Part shown: positions 22,980-35,448 of the stretch, one piece after another
Position numbering within the stretch: the stretch's first letter is position 1
How the letters are laid out: each line of letters begins with the position of its first letter
Assembly: GCA_027924645.1 (NCBI GenBank)
Contig: BSBN01000445.1
Span: 1,798,001-1,862,000, forward strand
From: Cunninghamia lanceolata
Taxonomy: Eukaryota; Streptophyta; Pinopsida; Cupressales; Cupressaceae
DNA: 64,000 nucleotides
Direction: 5' to 3'
Notes under the pieces: generated by a model
Told to the model about the DNA's origin: nothing
The model's database searches: none
What the model saw: the letters and a program-made list of their open reading frames with translations, nothing else
Made by a program: the position numbers and the translations under genes

Positions 22980-25976
22980 TAGCTAGATTATGTATATATC
23001 ACTTGTATCACGACAGGTTGGGGTTAAGAAAATTGGGTGAAATGATATGCTATGCAAGATAAAATGATAACACACACAAGCAAGTAAGCAAGTGTGCACA
23101 AATGATACAAGAACAAACAAGGTATTGCCCCTGTCTAGCTGTAAACCAATGCTTAATCGATAATGATTGATGACAATGTTTTTCATTGCGGGGAATGATA
23201 TATCCCTAGATCAACATGATAGGTGTGGGAAAGATATATCCCACTGATAATTATGATTGACTAATTTGGTTTACGGCAAGATTAGGATCAAGACCATTGA
23301 TTGTGATTGGATAATTTGATAAGATTGATTAACTTGATTGGTATGGATTAAGGATGGACTTGCATTTGGATCATTACTTGGACTGATTAGACAAGGGTGA
23401 ATGGATCATATGGATAACTGGAAGAGACGATTGGGTAAATTGTCAGAAAGGACTTTGATCTTAAGACACTTGGAAAAGGTTTTATTATGGAATGGAATGC
23501 AATTTGATACAGATGGATGTGGATTTTGTCATCTTTGGATATGCAAGTATTTTGAAGTGCTTGATTCATCATTGGGCAATTTTTGTTTTTTTGTGTTTTA
23601 AAATGTTGTAAGAAAATACAAGCATCGAGGTATAATTAAACCAAGATGACTTGAGTATCTCTTACATGGATTTTGATATAGCAAGTTAATACAAGCATCT
23701 AGTCAAAATTAAATCTAGATGACCTGAGTATTTCTTGCATTTCAATAGACAAGGATCGTCTTGTTTCATGTTTAGACCTAGAATGTCCTTGATGATCTTT
23801 TTACTGATCATGTTCTTAGACAAAAGTCATCACATTACTAAAGATTGATCCACAAACAATAGACAAAAAAGAATAATTATGCCCCCATCATAGCTCCTAT
23901 AGTCTTTGACATCATTGAGTAGCATAGAAAGACATAATAACAAAATCAAGACTCTGTAACTTAACCTGTTCACAAACACAAAACATTCTTGCATTAGATG
24001 TGTCTTCTTGCCATAATTTAGATAGAATCATTTTGAGTGTTTAGGCACTTGTTTGTTTTTCTTTTGGATAGGTTGATGTTTGGTGTCAAAATGCCTACTT
24101 GGAAGCGTGCTTTTGTTGTGCTTCTGTGTCTAGTGAAAGGTGTCACAATCCTTATTGGTGTCCCCTTAGAACATGGAGCATTGTAGAATCCAATTCCATA
24201 ACTAGGCCGAGGACTTGCCCTGAGTCAAGTAGAGGTTTCTAGTTTACTATAGATGGACTAATAATGGATACGAAGAAATGGACCCTAAGGGACTGACCTA
24301 GTGCTTTGGGGGCTCATTGCTAAATGGCCTTGCTTACGTGACGATGCAGAGGCAACATAGTTCAGGGTGAACCTTGTGGACCTAAGACCCAAGTGATGGG
24401 AAATTGGATGGACAAAGGGATGGGATGAATGAAATGGATAGAGAAGGAGCCTTGGGGGTGCATCAATATAGGATGGCCTTGCCTACGTGAAGACGCAAAG
24501 GCGACGTAGTTCAGGAAAGATAGGATACTGACAATGGATGCTATGATAGGCTAACACTATGAATATGATATTGGATAAACCTTAGGTTGTAAGGTGATAA
24601 AGTTGATAGAGTATCAAGCCATGATAGGTTATCGTTAGGTGGTGTTGTGAAACGAAATATGATCAGATGATGGATGATGGTAGGAAACGTGTAGTTCTAC
24701 TAAATGTCACGAGATGCGACATTGAACTTTATTTCTTTGAAACATTTTATGGTTTTGGCATGAATGCAATATGGAACAAACAAAATCACTACTGTTAAAT
24801 ACAATTTTTGATTCAGGGGATGGTGGGTTGTCTTGATATAAGAGACCTATTCAAGGCTGCGAGATAGGATTTAGGGAAAACCCAAGTGGGGAGTGAAATG
24901 GATTATGGAGTGTTTATGATTTCTAGACTTTGCTAAAGGCTAAACACTGATCCTTATCTAGATAAGATAATCTAACAAGCTTTTCAACTTAGACAAGTAA
25001 CAAATTTTATTCATGTTCAATACACTTAGATCATAGATGGCAAGCAAGATAGACCCAGGGTAAAGGATATTTGGGAAAGAACAAGGGTCCCTAGATAGAA
25101 GATGATCCTAGAGACTACTAGACTTGTTGGTTTAGCTCAGCTAGTGCATGTGAGTGCTTTGTACCTTTATTTCTCTGTTAGAATGTCACTCTTGAGGTTT
25201 CGAGCTTAGACTAATCTCCACCCAAGAGTACAAACATTCAATAATCTTTTCTCTTTCACTCTTTTTCTGTATCACTCTATTTTTTTTTTGGGTTTTCACT
25301 TTTTTTTTGTATTTTCCTCACTTGACTTTTCTCATTTTTTGGATTTTGATTTTTAAAGAAATGAATACTTTTTAGAAACTTTGATATGTAATACTTTGAT
25401 CTCTCAATTCTCACTTTTTGACACTCTTATTTTGATCACTCCTTTTTTTTTATTCACTCGTATCGTAGATTGCTTCCTTTAGAGTTTTGATCTTCCTGAC
25501 ATTTTTAGCCAAGAGAGATAAGAGGCTGAGCACCACCTAAAGTTTTTGTAATCTAGTTGGACTTCTCTCCTACTAGGGAAGAATTTGGGAAGGTCTACTT
25601 GCAAGCTTCCTTTGATTACTATAGGTTTGAATACTGACTCCATTTAGACCTAAAATATTGACTCATTAAGACTAGGATTAGTGTAAGGCTAAGAGCAAGG
25701 CTTTGATTAGAATCACTAGGAATGAAGGGGGATAATGGCGATTGTGAAAGATGGGGAATCTCTAGGTCTTGAAAGGATGATGTATATCCAAGAAACCCAA
25801 GGCACCTTACTGCAAAGAAAATAGCACAAGAGTAAATCACTGACAGTAATGCATGATGAATAGAATGAAACTGAAATGCAATAAACAAATTGTTTTTTGA
25901 CACTTTTGAGTTTTACAATTTTTTTTTTTGTGTTTTTCATGTTTTATGATTTTTTTGTCTTTTGGTCTTTTAGACA
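22980..25976 (-). other. Gyp-3 3' non-coding region
   Basis: No coding sequence. It contains a block at about 23099-23260 matching (in reverse) two blocks in RE-B; a tandem duplication of about 73 bp starting at 23615 and 23688 (AATACAAGCATC...GAGTAT); and a second duplication with GGCCTTGCYTACGTGA at about 24329 and 24472. Poly-T-rich stretches occur at 25260-25340. Confidence 0.5.
23099..23260 (-). repeat. Conserved 3' block, copy 1 (Gyp-3)
   Basis: The minus strand reads GTGGGATATATCTTTCCCAC, then GTTGATCTAGGGATATATC and CCCCGCAATGA, then GGGGCAATACCTTGTTTG. The same order appears in RE-B at about 34154-34300 and 34757-34880. The first unit is an inverted repeat (GTGGGA/TCCCAC) and the second a weaker one. 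Confidence 0.7.
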
Positions 25977-26160
25977 TAATACTTCCTGAGGTGAAAGACA
26001 TTGACCGCTTCGCCAAATTCCTCTCCCTCCATTGTGCACAAGAGATAAGCATCATTTCCAATATCTGCTTTAACCATGTAGGGGCCTTTCCAGTCTTCTG
26101 AAAAGATTCATTTTCATCTCTTTTTCTTGTTTTTCGTGCTACCTCTTCTCAAGACCAATT
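25977..26160 (-). pseudogene. Gyp-3 integrase C-terminal remnant
   Basis: The minus strand encodes DWKGPYMVKADIGNDAYLL followed by MEGEEF and NVFHLRKYYV, then TAA. This is the usual C-terminal end of gypsy integrase (W-GPY-V...G-Y-L...G...N-..L+-YY). Upstream (26160-26771) only scattered, stop-ridden coding traces remain. Confidence 0.7.
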
Positions 26161-26771
26161 CTCCTATTCTGTAGGGTTCATCACTTGAATTTATCGATGC
26201 CAACTTAGTGGTTTCCCTTGGCATTGTGAGATGCAGTAAATCCTGAAAGGCATGTTGATGGGAGGGGTCCAATACAAGAATCCTTCGCACTTGAGTTATT
26301 CTGTCAACAAATTGAATTGTTCTTGTATGTAGATTTTTATTTCAAGTCTCTCTTGTATTCTTTGTAAGAATTAGAATAGTTCAAGAGGAGTTTGTGGCTC
26401 CCTTTGTTTGTCAGGAGGGAGAAAGCTTATACTCGTCCTCCCATTGGACTTTGGTCTTAAGTCCATGGCATATCCTATGTAATTTTGTGGGAGTTCAAAG
26501 ATGATAGGGTCATGAACACCAACTATCACTCACATCTTCCATTCTGTGTGAAAGAGACCTTAGATTTCTTCATCCTCGTCAGGAAGTCATTTGACCATTT
26601 CGATTTGCACCTAAGGTGCTTCCCATTCACTGAGTTCATTCATTGAACCAAGGTAGAGGTGGTTGGTTCTTCTTGTGGTTTGGATACCATGAACATCCTA
26701 GGTAGCATTCCTATGACATTGGTTGATTTGTTATCAATGGAAAGCGCCTCTTCCATGGGCATTATTGGTTC

Positions 26772-27738
26772 TGTAGACACCCAAATTTGTCCCAACTTTG
26801 TCCATGTCCTACAACACCTTGTTAAAACATTATCCTAAACATCATAAGCCATTTTGTCCTAAATCCCACTCTTAATCCCATTTATCCATTAAGCCAATTA
26901 ATTAAATAAATTTTATTTATTTAATTAAAATCCCATTTAATCCCATCCTCATCCTCCTTAGCTAATTAATTAAATAAATTTTATTTATTTAATTAATTTC
27001 ACATGCATAATCCCATTTATCTTATCCTCATCCTAATTAATTAAATAAATTTTATTTATTTAATTAATTTCCACATCACATCTTATTCATCTACCCAATT
27101 AATTAGATAAATTTTATTTATTTAATTAATATCCAACTCATATCACAACTAATTCAAATATTTTATTTGAATTAAGCCCTCACCTTTCACCACATTCCAA
27201 CACTTGTCCAGTCAATCATGTGTTACAACTTTTATCTTTCACATGCACAACTAATGAGACCTAATTTTAGTATTTATCTACACAAGCACACCTAAGCCTT
27301 ATCCTCCTTTGCCACATGTCAATTGACTACAATTTCTTGATGTGCAAGGAAACCTAATTTAATCATATCCATCCATTTCATCTAAAGCCCTAATTGATCC
27401 TAGCCATCCATTGGAACCAAGCCAATCCTATAAAGCAAGCCTCTTTTGAGCCATTTGGGACATTAGAGAAGACATTAGAGAAGAGGAGAATTTAGGATTC
27501 TTTTTCATGCAACCTCACTCTGCTGAATTTTCATCTCAAGCCATTATCCATCATCTTCAATCCATCTAGCTTGCATCCTTATCAACATTATGCTACAAAA
27601 TCGAGAAACCAACACAACAAAGCGATTAATCAATCAAGCTCATCTTGCATCTTCGAGGTATTGAATTATTTGGGTTCAGGTTATGCATTTCAATTGTTTG
27701 ATGATTTCCATTTATAAATCCAAATTTTTCAATATACA
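26772..27738 (+). repeat. RE-B 5' LTR
   Basis: TG...CA ends. It has four copies of an AT-only near-palindrome (TTAATTAAATAAA-TTT-TTTATTTAATTAA type) around 26897, 26963, 27034 and 27097; the 3' LTR has three, accounting for the 68-bp length difference. A TATA-like TATAAAG is at 27429. Confidence 0.92.
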
Positions 27739-27741
27739 TTC

Positions 27742-27759
27742 TGGCACGCCCGGTGGGAC
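27742..27759 (+). other. RE-B primer-binding site
   Basis: TGGCACGCCCGGTGGGAC, three bases after the LTR; the TGG start and position fit a tRNA 3'-end complement. I did not assign the tRNA. Confidence 0.6.
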
Positions 27760-29419
27760 TCACTTCGCATGATCTTTTTTGCAGGTTTTTGTAGTAAAAA
27801 ATTGTATTCATATAACCCCCATTGTTGAGTTTTGCAGGTTTAATTAACTTTTTGTTGCAAATCTGCTACTTTTTGGACAAAACCCTAGGTTTTAAAGATT
27901 TCATCATATCTTCCAAATGGCTATGAATTTTTATACACAATTTTAGAAAAAGTTTGTCCATGATATAAGGAAGCTATAGCAGAAAAATTTTGGGTTTATT
28001 GCAAATGTTACAGGATTTATCATGTTTTTATGTTTTTTCAAAAAATCACAATTCTGGGCACAAATCAGCGAATTTTTTAGAAATTTTTACATTTCTGGAA
28101 ATCTCTCAAAATTCTAATGGGGGTCTATGTTTTACAAATTTAATTTGGAGGTCGTTTACAATGTGAAAAGAATAGATCTTTACCAACTATACTGTTTTCA
28201 TAAATCCACATTTCTGGGCTCAAATCAAAGAATTTTTTTAATTTCTTTACATTTTCAGAAAGCTCACTATAAATTAATAGGGGTCTCTTCTTTAATTTTT
28301 TAGTTTTTGAACCAAAAATGTATCAAAATAATCAAATCTAATTCGGCTATGCATCTAAAATTACAATTTTCCTTGCCTGATGAGCCTATTTTTTATGCTT
28401 GCATTATAATATCATTTTTTTTATGTTGTAGGTGATCATAAGGAGCTGGAGCAACATTGACATCAACATCTACAGAAACTTGGAAAGCAAAATTAACCAG
28501 GTGCAATCATTTCATTTCTCATCTTCTAATCATTGTTTGCAAACACATTTAGATTTTGGGCATAAAATGAATAATTGTTTGCAAATTCACATCAAAAAAT
28601 TGGACTAAAATGAACCATTGTCTTTCATCACATTTGGATTTGGGCTTTAAAACAAACAAGTGCTTGCATTGTCTTCCACACATTAAATTTCTAAGGTAAT
28701 AAATCGTATGCGAGTGTGACCAAGTAAATGTGTATGCTCTCTCCTCGCGTCCCAACACAAACTTGGAGATCAAAAACATTTATTTATCTTGCTTTTGTTT
28801 AGCCTTAGAGAGGCCTACCTTGGTATCCACCCCAAGGGAATGACCTCAAGTAGTACTTTCATCCGGTCCACTATAAAAATCAGAGGATAAGGCGAAAGCC
28901 AAGTCTAACTAGTATTAGCGCTCACCATACAGTGCTAACTCGAAAGGAGGTGTACCTTTGTGTATATTAAAACTCCTAGTAGGGTTAGTTAAAGTCTTAA
29001 GTGGCTTGCGGGATGCTCGTGGGGTGCCGGTCCCCCGGTTTTTCATTAGAACCTCCTTGTGATAGTGGCCTTGCCTTGACTAGGACTTGTTGAAGTGTCT
29101 TCATGTGCTTGCTTAACCATCATCACATTATTCCAAACTAACAACTTGCTTATTTGTCTAGTGTGAGTGATTCATGTGTGTATATGCATAATCATTTGTT
29201 TCAATATTGCCACATCAAGCTCTAAACACCCAAACACATAAAGACAAGTCATCCTACACATTCTTCCAATAACATTCAAACCCAATCACTTTCATCCCAA
29301 ACTTATCCTAGTCATCATCCAACCCTTCATAGCCAAGTCATTCAAACAATCCACATCATCATCCAAATCCCTAAACAAGCACTTGCTAAAAGGACTTAAG
29401 ACAAACACTTGGTGATAAC
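27760..29419 (+). other. RE-B 5' leader
   Basis: About 1.66 kb without coding sequence. The part at 28785-29050 (TTAGAGAGGCCTACC, GAATGACCTCAAGT, GGTCCACTATAAA) is conserved in the Gyp-3 leader at 40.6-40.87 kb on the minus strand, suggesting a shared functional leader. Confidence 0.6.
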
Positions 29420-32155
29420 ATGTTTACACTAGAGGACCTAGAAATCAAATTCCAAAGATTCCTCCAAAATCTTTATCAAGGATCACAACCTCTAAACCAA
29501 GACACCATTGAAATATTACAATTCTTCATCTAAAAGGCTCAACCCCACATAAGCCAATCACCTCAACTGCAACACTTCATAGCCCAAGTTCAACACCTTT
29601 TAGCCACTAGTCAATCTTGACAAGTACAACAATCCTTAGCCACTTCCTATCAACCTAATCCATCTTACCACATGTCATATCCATCCACTTCCTATCAACT
29701 TAATCCACCTATCCACCAAGTCAATGCCACATCAACCTATGAACATCCACCTCAACCTTATCCAATCCCTCATGCCACCGTTCCAATGCACTACCAAGCC
29801 CATCCACAAGGCAATCAAGTGATATCACAAGAACAACATGCAAGTCCAAATGGCCTTTTGTATATAAATCAAGTGAGCACAAGTCAACCTTCCCAACAAG
29901 ATCAAATGCCTGCATCTTTGGGTCCATCTCAAGATATTTTGTCTACATATCCTACCATTACACCTAGCTACCAAAACTATCAATGGCCTCCACAACAAGC
30001 ACAAATGAGCCCAAATCCACCTTTGCAACAAGAAGAACATGCAGCTCCAAATGGCCGTTTGTACATAAACCATGCAAGCCTAAGGCAACAAGACTTAATT
30101 ACCTTTGACAAGGGAGATACCAACCTAGCTAATTCATCCTATGAGTGGCCTCCATCATCCAATCCTATGCCAAGACATGAACCAACTAGTCCTATCCCAA
30201 CACCATCATGTGATCCTGTTCCTAGTCCATTGATCCCTCTACCTTCCAAACCACCAAGCCCTCCATTACCTTCATCACTATGTCATTCTAATCCTTCACC
30301 AAAGGATGCGGCTGAGATAGTCTTACAGAGGATGCTTGAAGCAAAACTCATTGAACTTTCTAAAGTCAAACCATGTGAAGAAAGTCCATATGATGAACAT
30401 GATTATTGTGCATACCATAGGACCAAAGGCCATAATACAAATCAATGCCCAATATTTGTCCCAATTGTTTACAAGGTGTACCTACCTACAATAAGAAATC
30501 ATGCCACATCATCCCCATCCTATGTGTCACCCCCATCTAGTCCAAATCCTAATCCGTCCAATCCAATTAGCCCTCAACCTAATCATAATCCTAAGCTTCC
30601 AACCCTTTCTACCCTTATCATCCATCCATTATATTGCCCATCCACCCATACCCTTGCAAAGGATGTGATCCATTGGCTACTAGCTAGGAATAAACTACCT
30701 CCATGTCAAACACCCATTCATGAGCCTACCAAAGAACTTCCAAAGGTCATGTCCAATCATTAAATCCCATCATGTGTTCCACCTATCCTTGAGCCTATCC
30801 AAGAGCCTTCCATTAACATTTTTAACCCTTCAAGCCCATCATGTGACCTATAAGTCATCAAGCCTATTAAAGAGTCTCCTATTATGAATACAAGTCAAGA
30901 GTCATCATGTTCTCATGTTGTTGACCAAGAGCCTATCCAAGAGCCTTCCAATTCCATTCAAGCAACTCAAGAGGTATGTCAAAGGTTTAATCCTAAGCAT
31001 GTGGAAACATTAAGCCCTAGTCCAACTCAATATGAAATGCCTTCCATCCAACCCATCCATAACATGTATCTTTTCCATGATCAAGATGATAGCCATAATG
31101 ATGAATCTATCCATGAGCCACTTGATCCTATCCATCTCCCAACAACCATTCATGAGCAAGCCATCCAAATCCAACCTATCCATAACATCTACCTTCTTTA
31201 TGATCAAGATGATACCTATAACAAAGCTATCCATGAGCACCTTGATCCTATCCATAATCCTATATCTATCCATGAGCAAGATATCCAAATTGCTCATAGT
31301 CATCCACCATCTAGCCCTATCCATAATGAGCAAACATCCACTTGTCAAGATGAGACACTTGTCCCTCGAGTAAGCATAAAAGATCAAACAAACAACTTAG
31401 ATCTTAGTAAACACAATACTAATCAAGATCCTAATGATCCTCCTTCCACATCTACCATCAATTCCACTTCAAATCCACTATCATGTCCTAGTGGTCTTAC
31501 CACCTTTGTCCATGAATGTTTTTCCTTAGGACAACAAAAACCTTTATCCTCCACTTCATCTTCTCCATCCAATAAGGAACTCAAGTCTAGTTCCCAAAAC
31601 ACATATAGTCACATTGTCCATCGCATACTCCACAACATGAACTACCAAGGTAAATGCCTAGGCCTTCACAAACAAGTTATTTTGGAGCCAAACCATGTCA
31701 AGATCCCTCCATGCTCATATGGCCTTGGATACACACCCCAAGGTAAACAAGGCCAAGATGTTGGTAATCCCTTCATGCATCCTAAACCTACCACTTTCCA
31801 TCGTACCCCCCATCATCTACCCAAAACATATGTTGTCATTCCACCTCCATCATCCTATAAATGTCAAAAGCATGTGACCGTACACCTTCCACCATCCACT
31901 TTGCCTCCACTTTTACCAACTCCAAATATCCCTCCATCCACCTTCCCACCATTGCTTCCAACACCTAACTTACCTATCATTCATAAGTATCCTTGCATCC
32001 CTAATCATGGCCAACAAAAGCACACATCATCTAAGCATAAAGCTTCCAATCATTCCATCCACTCCACCCACCCCATGGGATTCAAAAGCAAAAATTTTGA
32101 TACCTCTACCTATAAAGGTAAAAAATCTGAAAGGTCTTCATACCTTAGGACATAA
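29420..32155 (+). pseudogene. RE-B gag-like Pro/Ser/Thr-rich polyprotein
   Basis: One frame from ATG 29420 (MFTLEDLEIKFQRFLQNLYQ) to 32155, about 912 codons, broken by in-frame stops at about 29531 (TAA), 29618 (TGA), 30761 (TAA) and in 30764-30883. Early part rich in Pro, Gln and Ser; a CxxH-type zinc knuckle CAYHRTKGHNTNQC at about 30409-30450; then LYCPSTHTLAKDVIHWLLAR, which is also found in the Gyp-3 gag; then a long region with repeated P-I-H-(D/N/E) and DQDD motifs. It probably forms the particle that packages RE-B RNA. No pol follows. Confidence 0.75.
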
Positions 32156-32477
32156 AGAATCAAACTCAAAGCAAAGTTCATCTAAGAAACCATCCAAGCC
32201 CATACCTCCAAAAGCAAAGCCCAAAAGAAAAATGATTTGGGTTCCTAAGCAAATAGCTAGTAAGTCAAATGAGGCATCCTCCTCTACATCTCAAGAATCC
32301 CAACCACCTATCTCCATCCAAAAGCCTACTTCCATCCAAAACTTCCATTCCCTTCAAAAATCCCACAAGCAAAACAAAAGCACTAAAAATACTAAATCTA
32401 TGTGGGTTCCTAAATCACTTCATCAACCATTTTCTAAGAAAACAACCCCATTGCTTCCTACACCACCATCCAATTAA
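32007..32477 (+). pseudogene. RE-B gag-like C-terminal extension (shifted frame)
   Basis: A second frame takes over near 32100-32150 (probable frameshift) and continues the Lys/Ser/Pro-rich character (KPSKPIPPKAKPKRKMIWVP) to TAA at 32475-32477. It is basic and could contact nucleic acid. The first 40 or so codons overlap the previous frame and are likely spurious. Confidence 0.55.
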
Positions 32478-34153
32478 AAGCTTCAATGTTTATCACGGTG
32501 TGTGCAACCATTGGTCATAGTTCCCTTCCACTCCTCAGCACCTCCACATAACTACATCTCCCCATCTTCCATCCATTATCCTACATATTTTCCCCATGCT
32601 ATCCTAATGGTCCATGCTTTGGCATAAACTTTTCATCCATCTTCATTCCATAAGCCTATATAATCCACATCATAATCCACTATCCCCATCCATCTATCTT
32701 TGCATGAACCTTTCATAATCCACATCCTAATCCACTATCTACCCAATCCATCTCCCCTCCATGCAATCCCTTTGCCAACATCTATGAGCACACTTGACAT
32801 GGTCCATGCGAAGACATCATCAATCTCTAAAGGGACACTACCAACATTCATAACACTAGACAATTGAGTCCCTCCTATCCATTACCATGGTGAAAACCTA
32901 GCAAATAGGTTCCATGTGTAATTGTCAACCCATCTAAAAGCAAAGAAAAAAGAAAAAAAATTAAAAAAATAAAGAGAAAGCCCTTCATCCAATGGTGAAA
33001 ACCTGGTAAACAGGCGCCTTGGACAAGTACCATGATGAAAACCTGGCAAACAAGTGTCATGTGTAGGTTGATCTTCTATGTCACTTACACTTGGGGGCAC
33101 ATTGTCTCATCCAACCTATCCATTTCCAAACTATCCATCCCATTATATCATACCAACCTATCTTATCATATCTTGCCATCCTACCATCCTTAGCCATTAC
33201 ATAAACATGCCTATCCTATTTATCCATCCTTCTACCTTTTGATTTTGATGAAGACATAGGGGCAAGATGTTGAAACATGTTTGGATATTTCTTGACATAC
33301 CTTCTTTCCAAACCAAGTCCTATCCATTGACCATTCATCCATCCCATTCAAACCAATCTATCATGTCATCCCTTGGTCATGAACTTTATCATGTAAAATC
33401 CTAAGCATTACCATCAACAATGGGGCAAGTTATTCTTCCTATGCAACATAGCCTTTGGAGATCACATCCTAGCTCCCTTATGATCCATCCACTATGGCAT
33501 ATCCTTATCATGAGCTTTTCATCTTATAGCTTATCCCCATCTGTTTATCATGAGCTTTCCACTATAGCCTACCAATCTATTTAATCATGAGGCATGCATC
33601 CATCCCTTATATGGCCTATCCCTTTATCCACCCATTTATCATGAGCCTTCCATCACATTTACTATGAGCCCATTCTTGTATCACCCACCCTTTTATCCAT
33701 CCATCCTACCCCCATCCTTGCACCTAGACTTGGTCTTCCCTTGTCATTGGTATCAAGCACAAAGGCTACCCAAATTGTAAATCTATTGGCATTTTCCAAA
33801 ACATTTCAAAAAATACAAAAGGAAAAAAAATCAAAATATTCCAAAAACACAAAAAATTAAATATCCAATGAAAAATCCATGCAATAAGATCAATCATCAT
33901 CCAAAACAATCCACTCCATCAATATTCAATCAAAATCAAATCATCATCATCAATTCTTCCTATCAATAATATTCATCCATTTCAATCAATCACTTCTTCC
34001 AATCATATCAATCCAATCAATCTATGCAATGATCTTAAATCCAAGTCACACTAATCCATATCAAGAAAGCTAATCAATCATGGAACATTATCCAATCAAA
34101 TCAACAAGTTTTTGATCCTAATCTTGTCATGAACTAAATCAATCATCATCAAT

Positions 34154-34300
34154 GGGATATAGCGTTCCCACATCCTTGTGTTGATCTAGGGATATAGCTT
34201 TCCCCGCAATGACAACACTATCATCATCAATCAAACAATCAATCATTGGCTTATGACTTGACAAGGGCAATACCTTATTTGTTTTACATCCTTTGAGCAT
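34154..34300 (+). repeat. Conserved 3' block, copy 2 (RE-B)
   Basis: Contains GGGATATAGCGTTCCCAC, GTTGATCTAGGGATATAGC, CCCCGCAATGACAACA and GACAAGGGCAATACCTT in the same order as the Gyp-3 copy. Confidence 0.7.
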
Positions 34301-34756
34301 ACTGATAACACTTGCTTATGCTTAGATTGAGTGGACACTCTAATCATCATACCATCACTATCATCATCAAAACAATCAAGCTAGCAATTACAAACATCAC
34401 AACCAAAGCACATCAAGCCAACCATCAAAACAAATCCTATCAATCATCAGCATCAACACCAAAGCAAATCAACTCAAGCACATCAAGCCAACCATCAAAA
34501 CAAATCCAATCACTTCAGCAAATCAGAAGTAGCTCAATCCACCACAAATCATCCATCCTTCATCAAATCAATCTAATCAGCATTTCATCATCTTCCAACC
34601 ATTCCAAACAAAGATCCAAATGGAAGTCATCATTAATCCATACCAAGCAAGTTAATCAATCAAGCCAAGTTATCCAAACGCAATCCATGGTCTTGATCCT
34701 AGCCTTGTTGTAAGCCAAATCAATCAATCAACCAGCCAACCAACTCAGCAAACAAA

Positions 34757-34880
34757 CTTGTGTTGATCTAGGGATATAGCTTTCCCCGCAATGACAACAC
34801 TCTCAACCATCATCAATTAGCAATTAATCACTAGTTTATAGCTTGACAAGGGCAATACCTTGTTTGTTTTTGAATCATTT
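34757..34880 (+). repeat. Conserved 3' block, copy 3 (RE-B)
   Basis: A second RE-B copy, about 600 bp downstream of the first, starting at TTGTGTTGATCTAGGGATA and lacking the first inverted-repeat unit. Confidence 0.7.
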
Positions 34881-35434
34881 GTGCATGCTTGCTTGCTTGT
34901 GTGTGTTATCATTTTTATCTTGCATTTGTATCACATCTGTATCATTCTAGCTAATATTCATATCTTGTGTATGTTGGAATAGCTTTTTGCACCATCATTT
35001 GCATCTAAGGTCATGTCATACCTTTTGTGTAGTAGGACTTCAATGCTCTAAGTTTTCTTCCTCATACGTTAGACAAGGTTGTATTACGCTAGGGCACAAG
35101 ACACATCGTCACCCTGGTCCTTATACCATGGTGCATAATGTCTAGTGCTATATCAAACATCATGGTTGCTCACTTTCATTGCAGCATAATGCATCATCAT
35201 TTCTTCTATCTTTCCCCTTATCTTTCTTTTTACAGCCAAGCCATTTCTTTTCGAGAGCATACCCATGTTTGTCCAACCCACCTATCCTCTCAAGGGGGCA
35301 TCATCATCCCATTCCATCGTCATCCTCATCCTATCCTACATCATCATCATCATCATCCTTTTCCTCTATCCACACCTTAACTTCTTTGAAATGATGTTAC
35401 TTGACATAAATCTTATCATCTCGAACATCATCTC

Positions 35435-35448
35435 AAAGAGGGGCAAAA
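35435..35448 (+). other. RE-B polypurine tract
   Basis: AAAGAGGGGCAAAA directly before the 3' LTR. Confidence 0.85.

Larger units (their letters stand above)
32478..35434 (+). other. RE-B 3' non-coding region
   Basis: About 3 kb without coding sequence, C-rich on the plus strand. It holds three copies of a GGTGAAAACCTGGCAAACAGG-like motif (about 32889, 32994, 33034) and two copies of the conserved 3' block. Confidence 0.6.

Noticed and set aside
28785..29050. Possible tRNA or rRNA gene because of the higher G+C content
   Set aside because: No cloverleaf, no rRNA signature; the sequence is shared with the Gyp-3 leader instead.
31010..31387. 125-codon minus-strand open frame inside RE-B
   Set aside because: It is the antisense shadow of the repetitive gag-like frame and has no motif.
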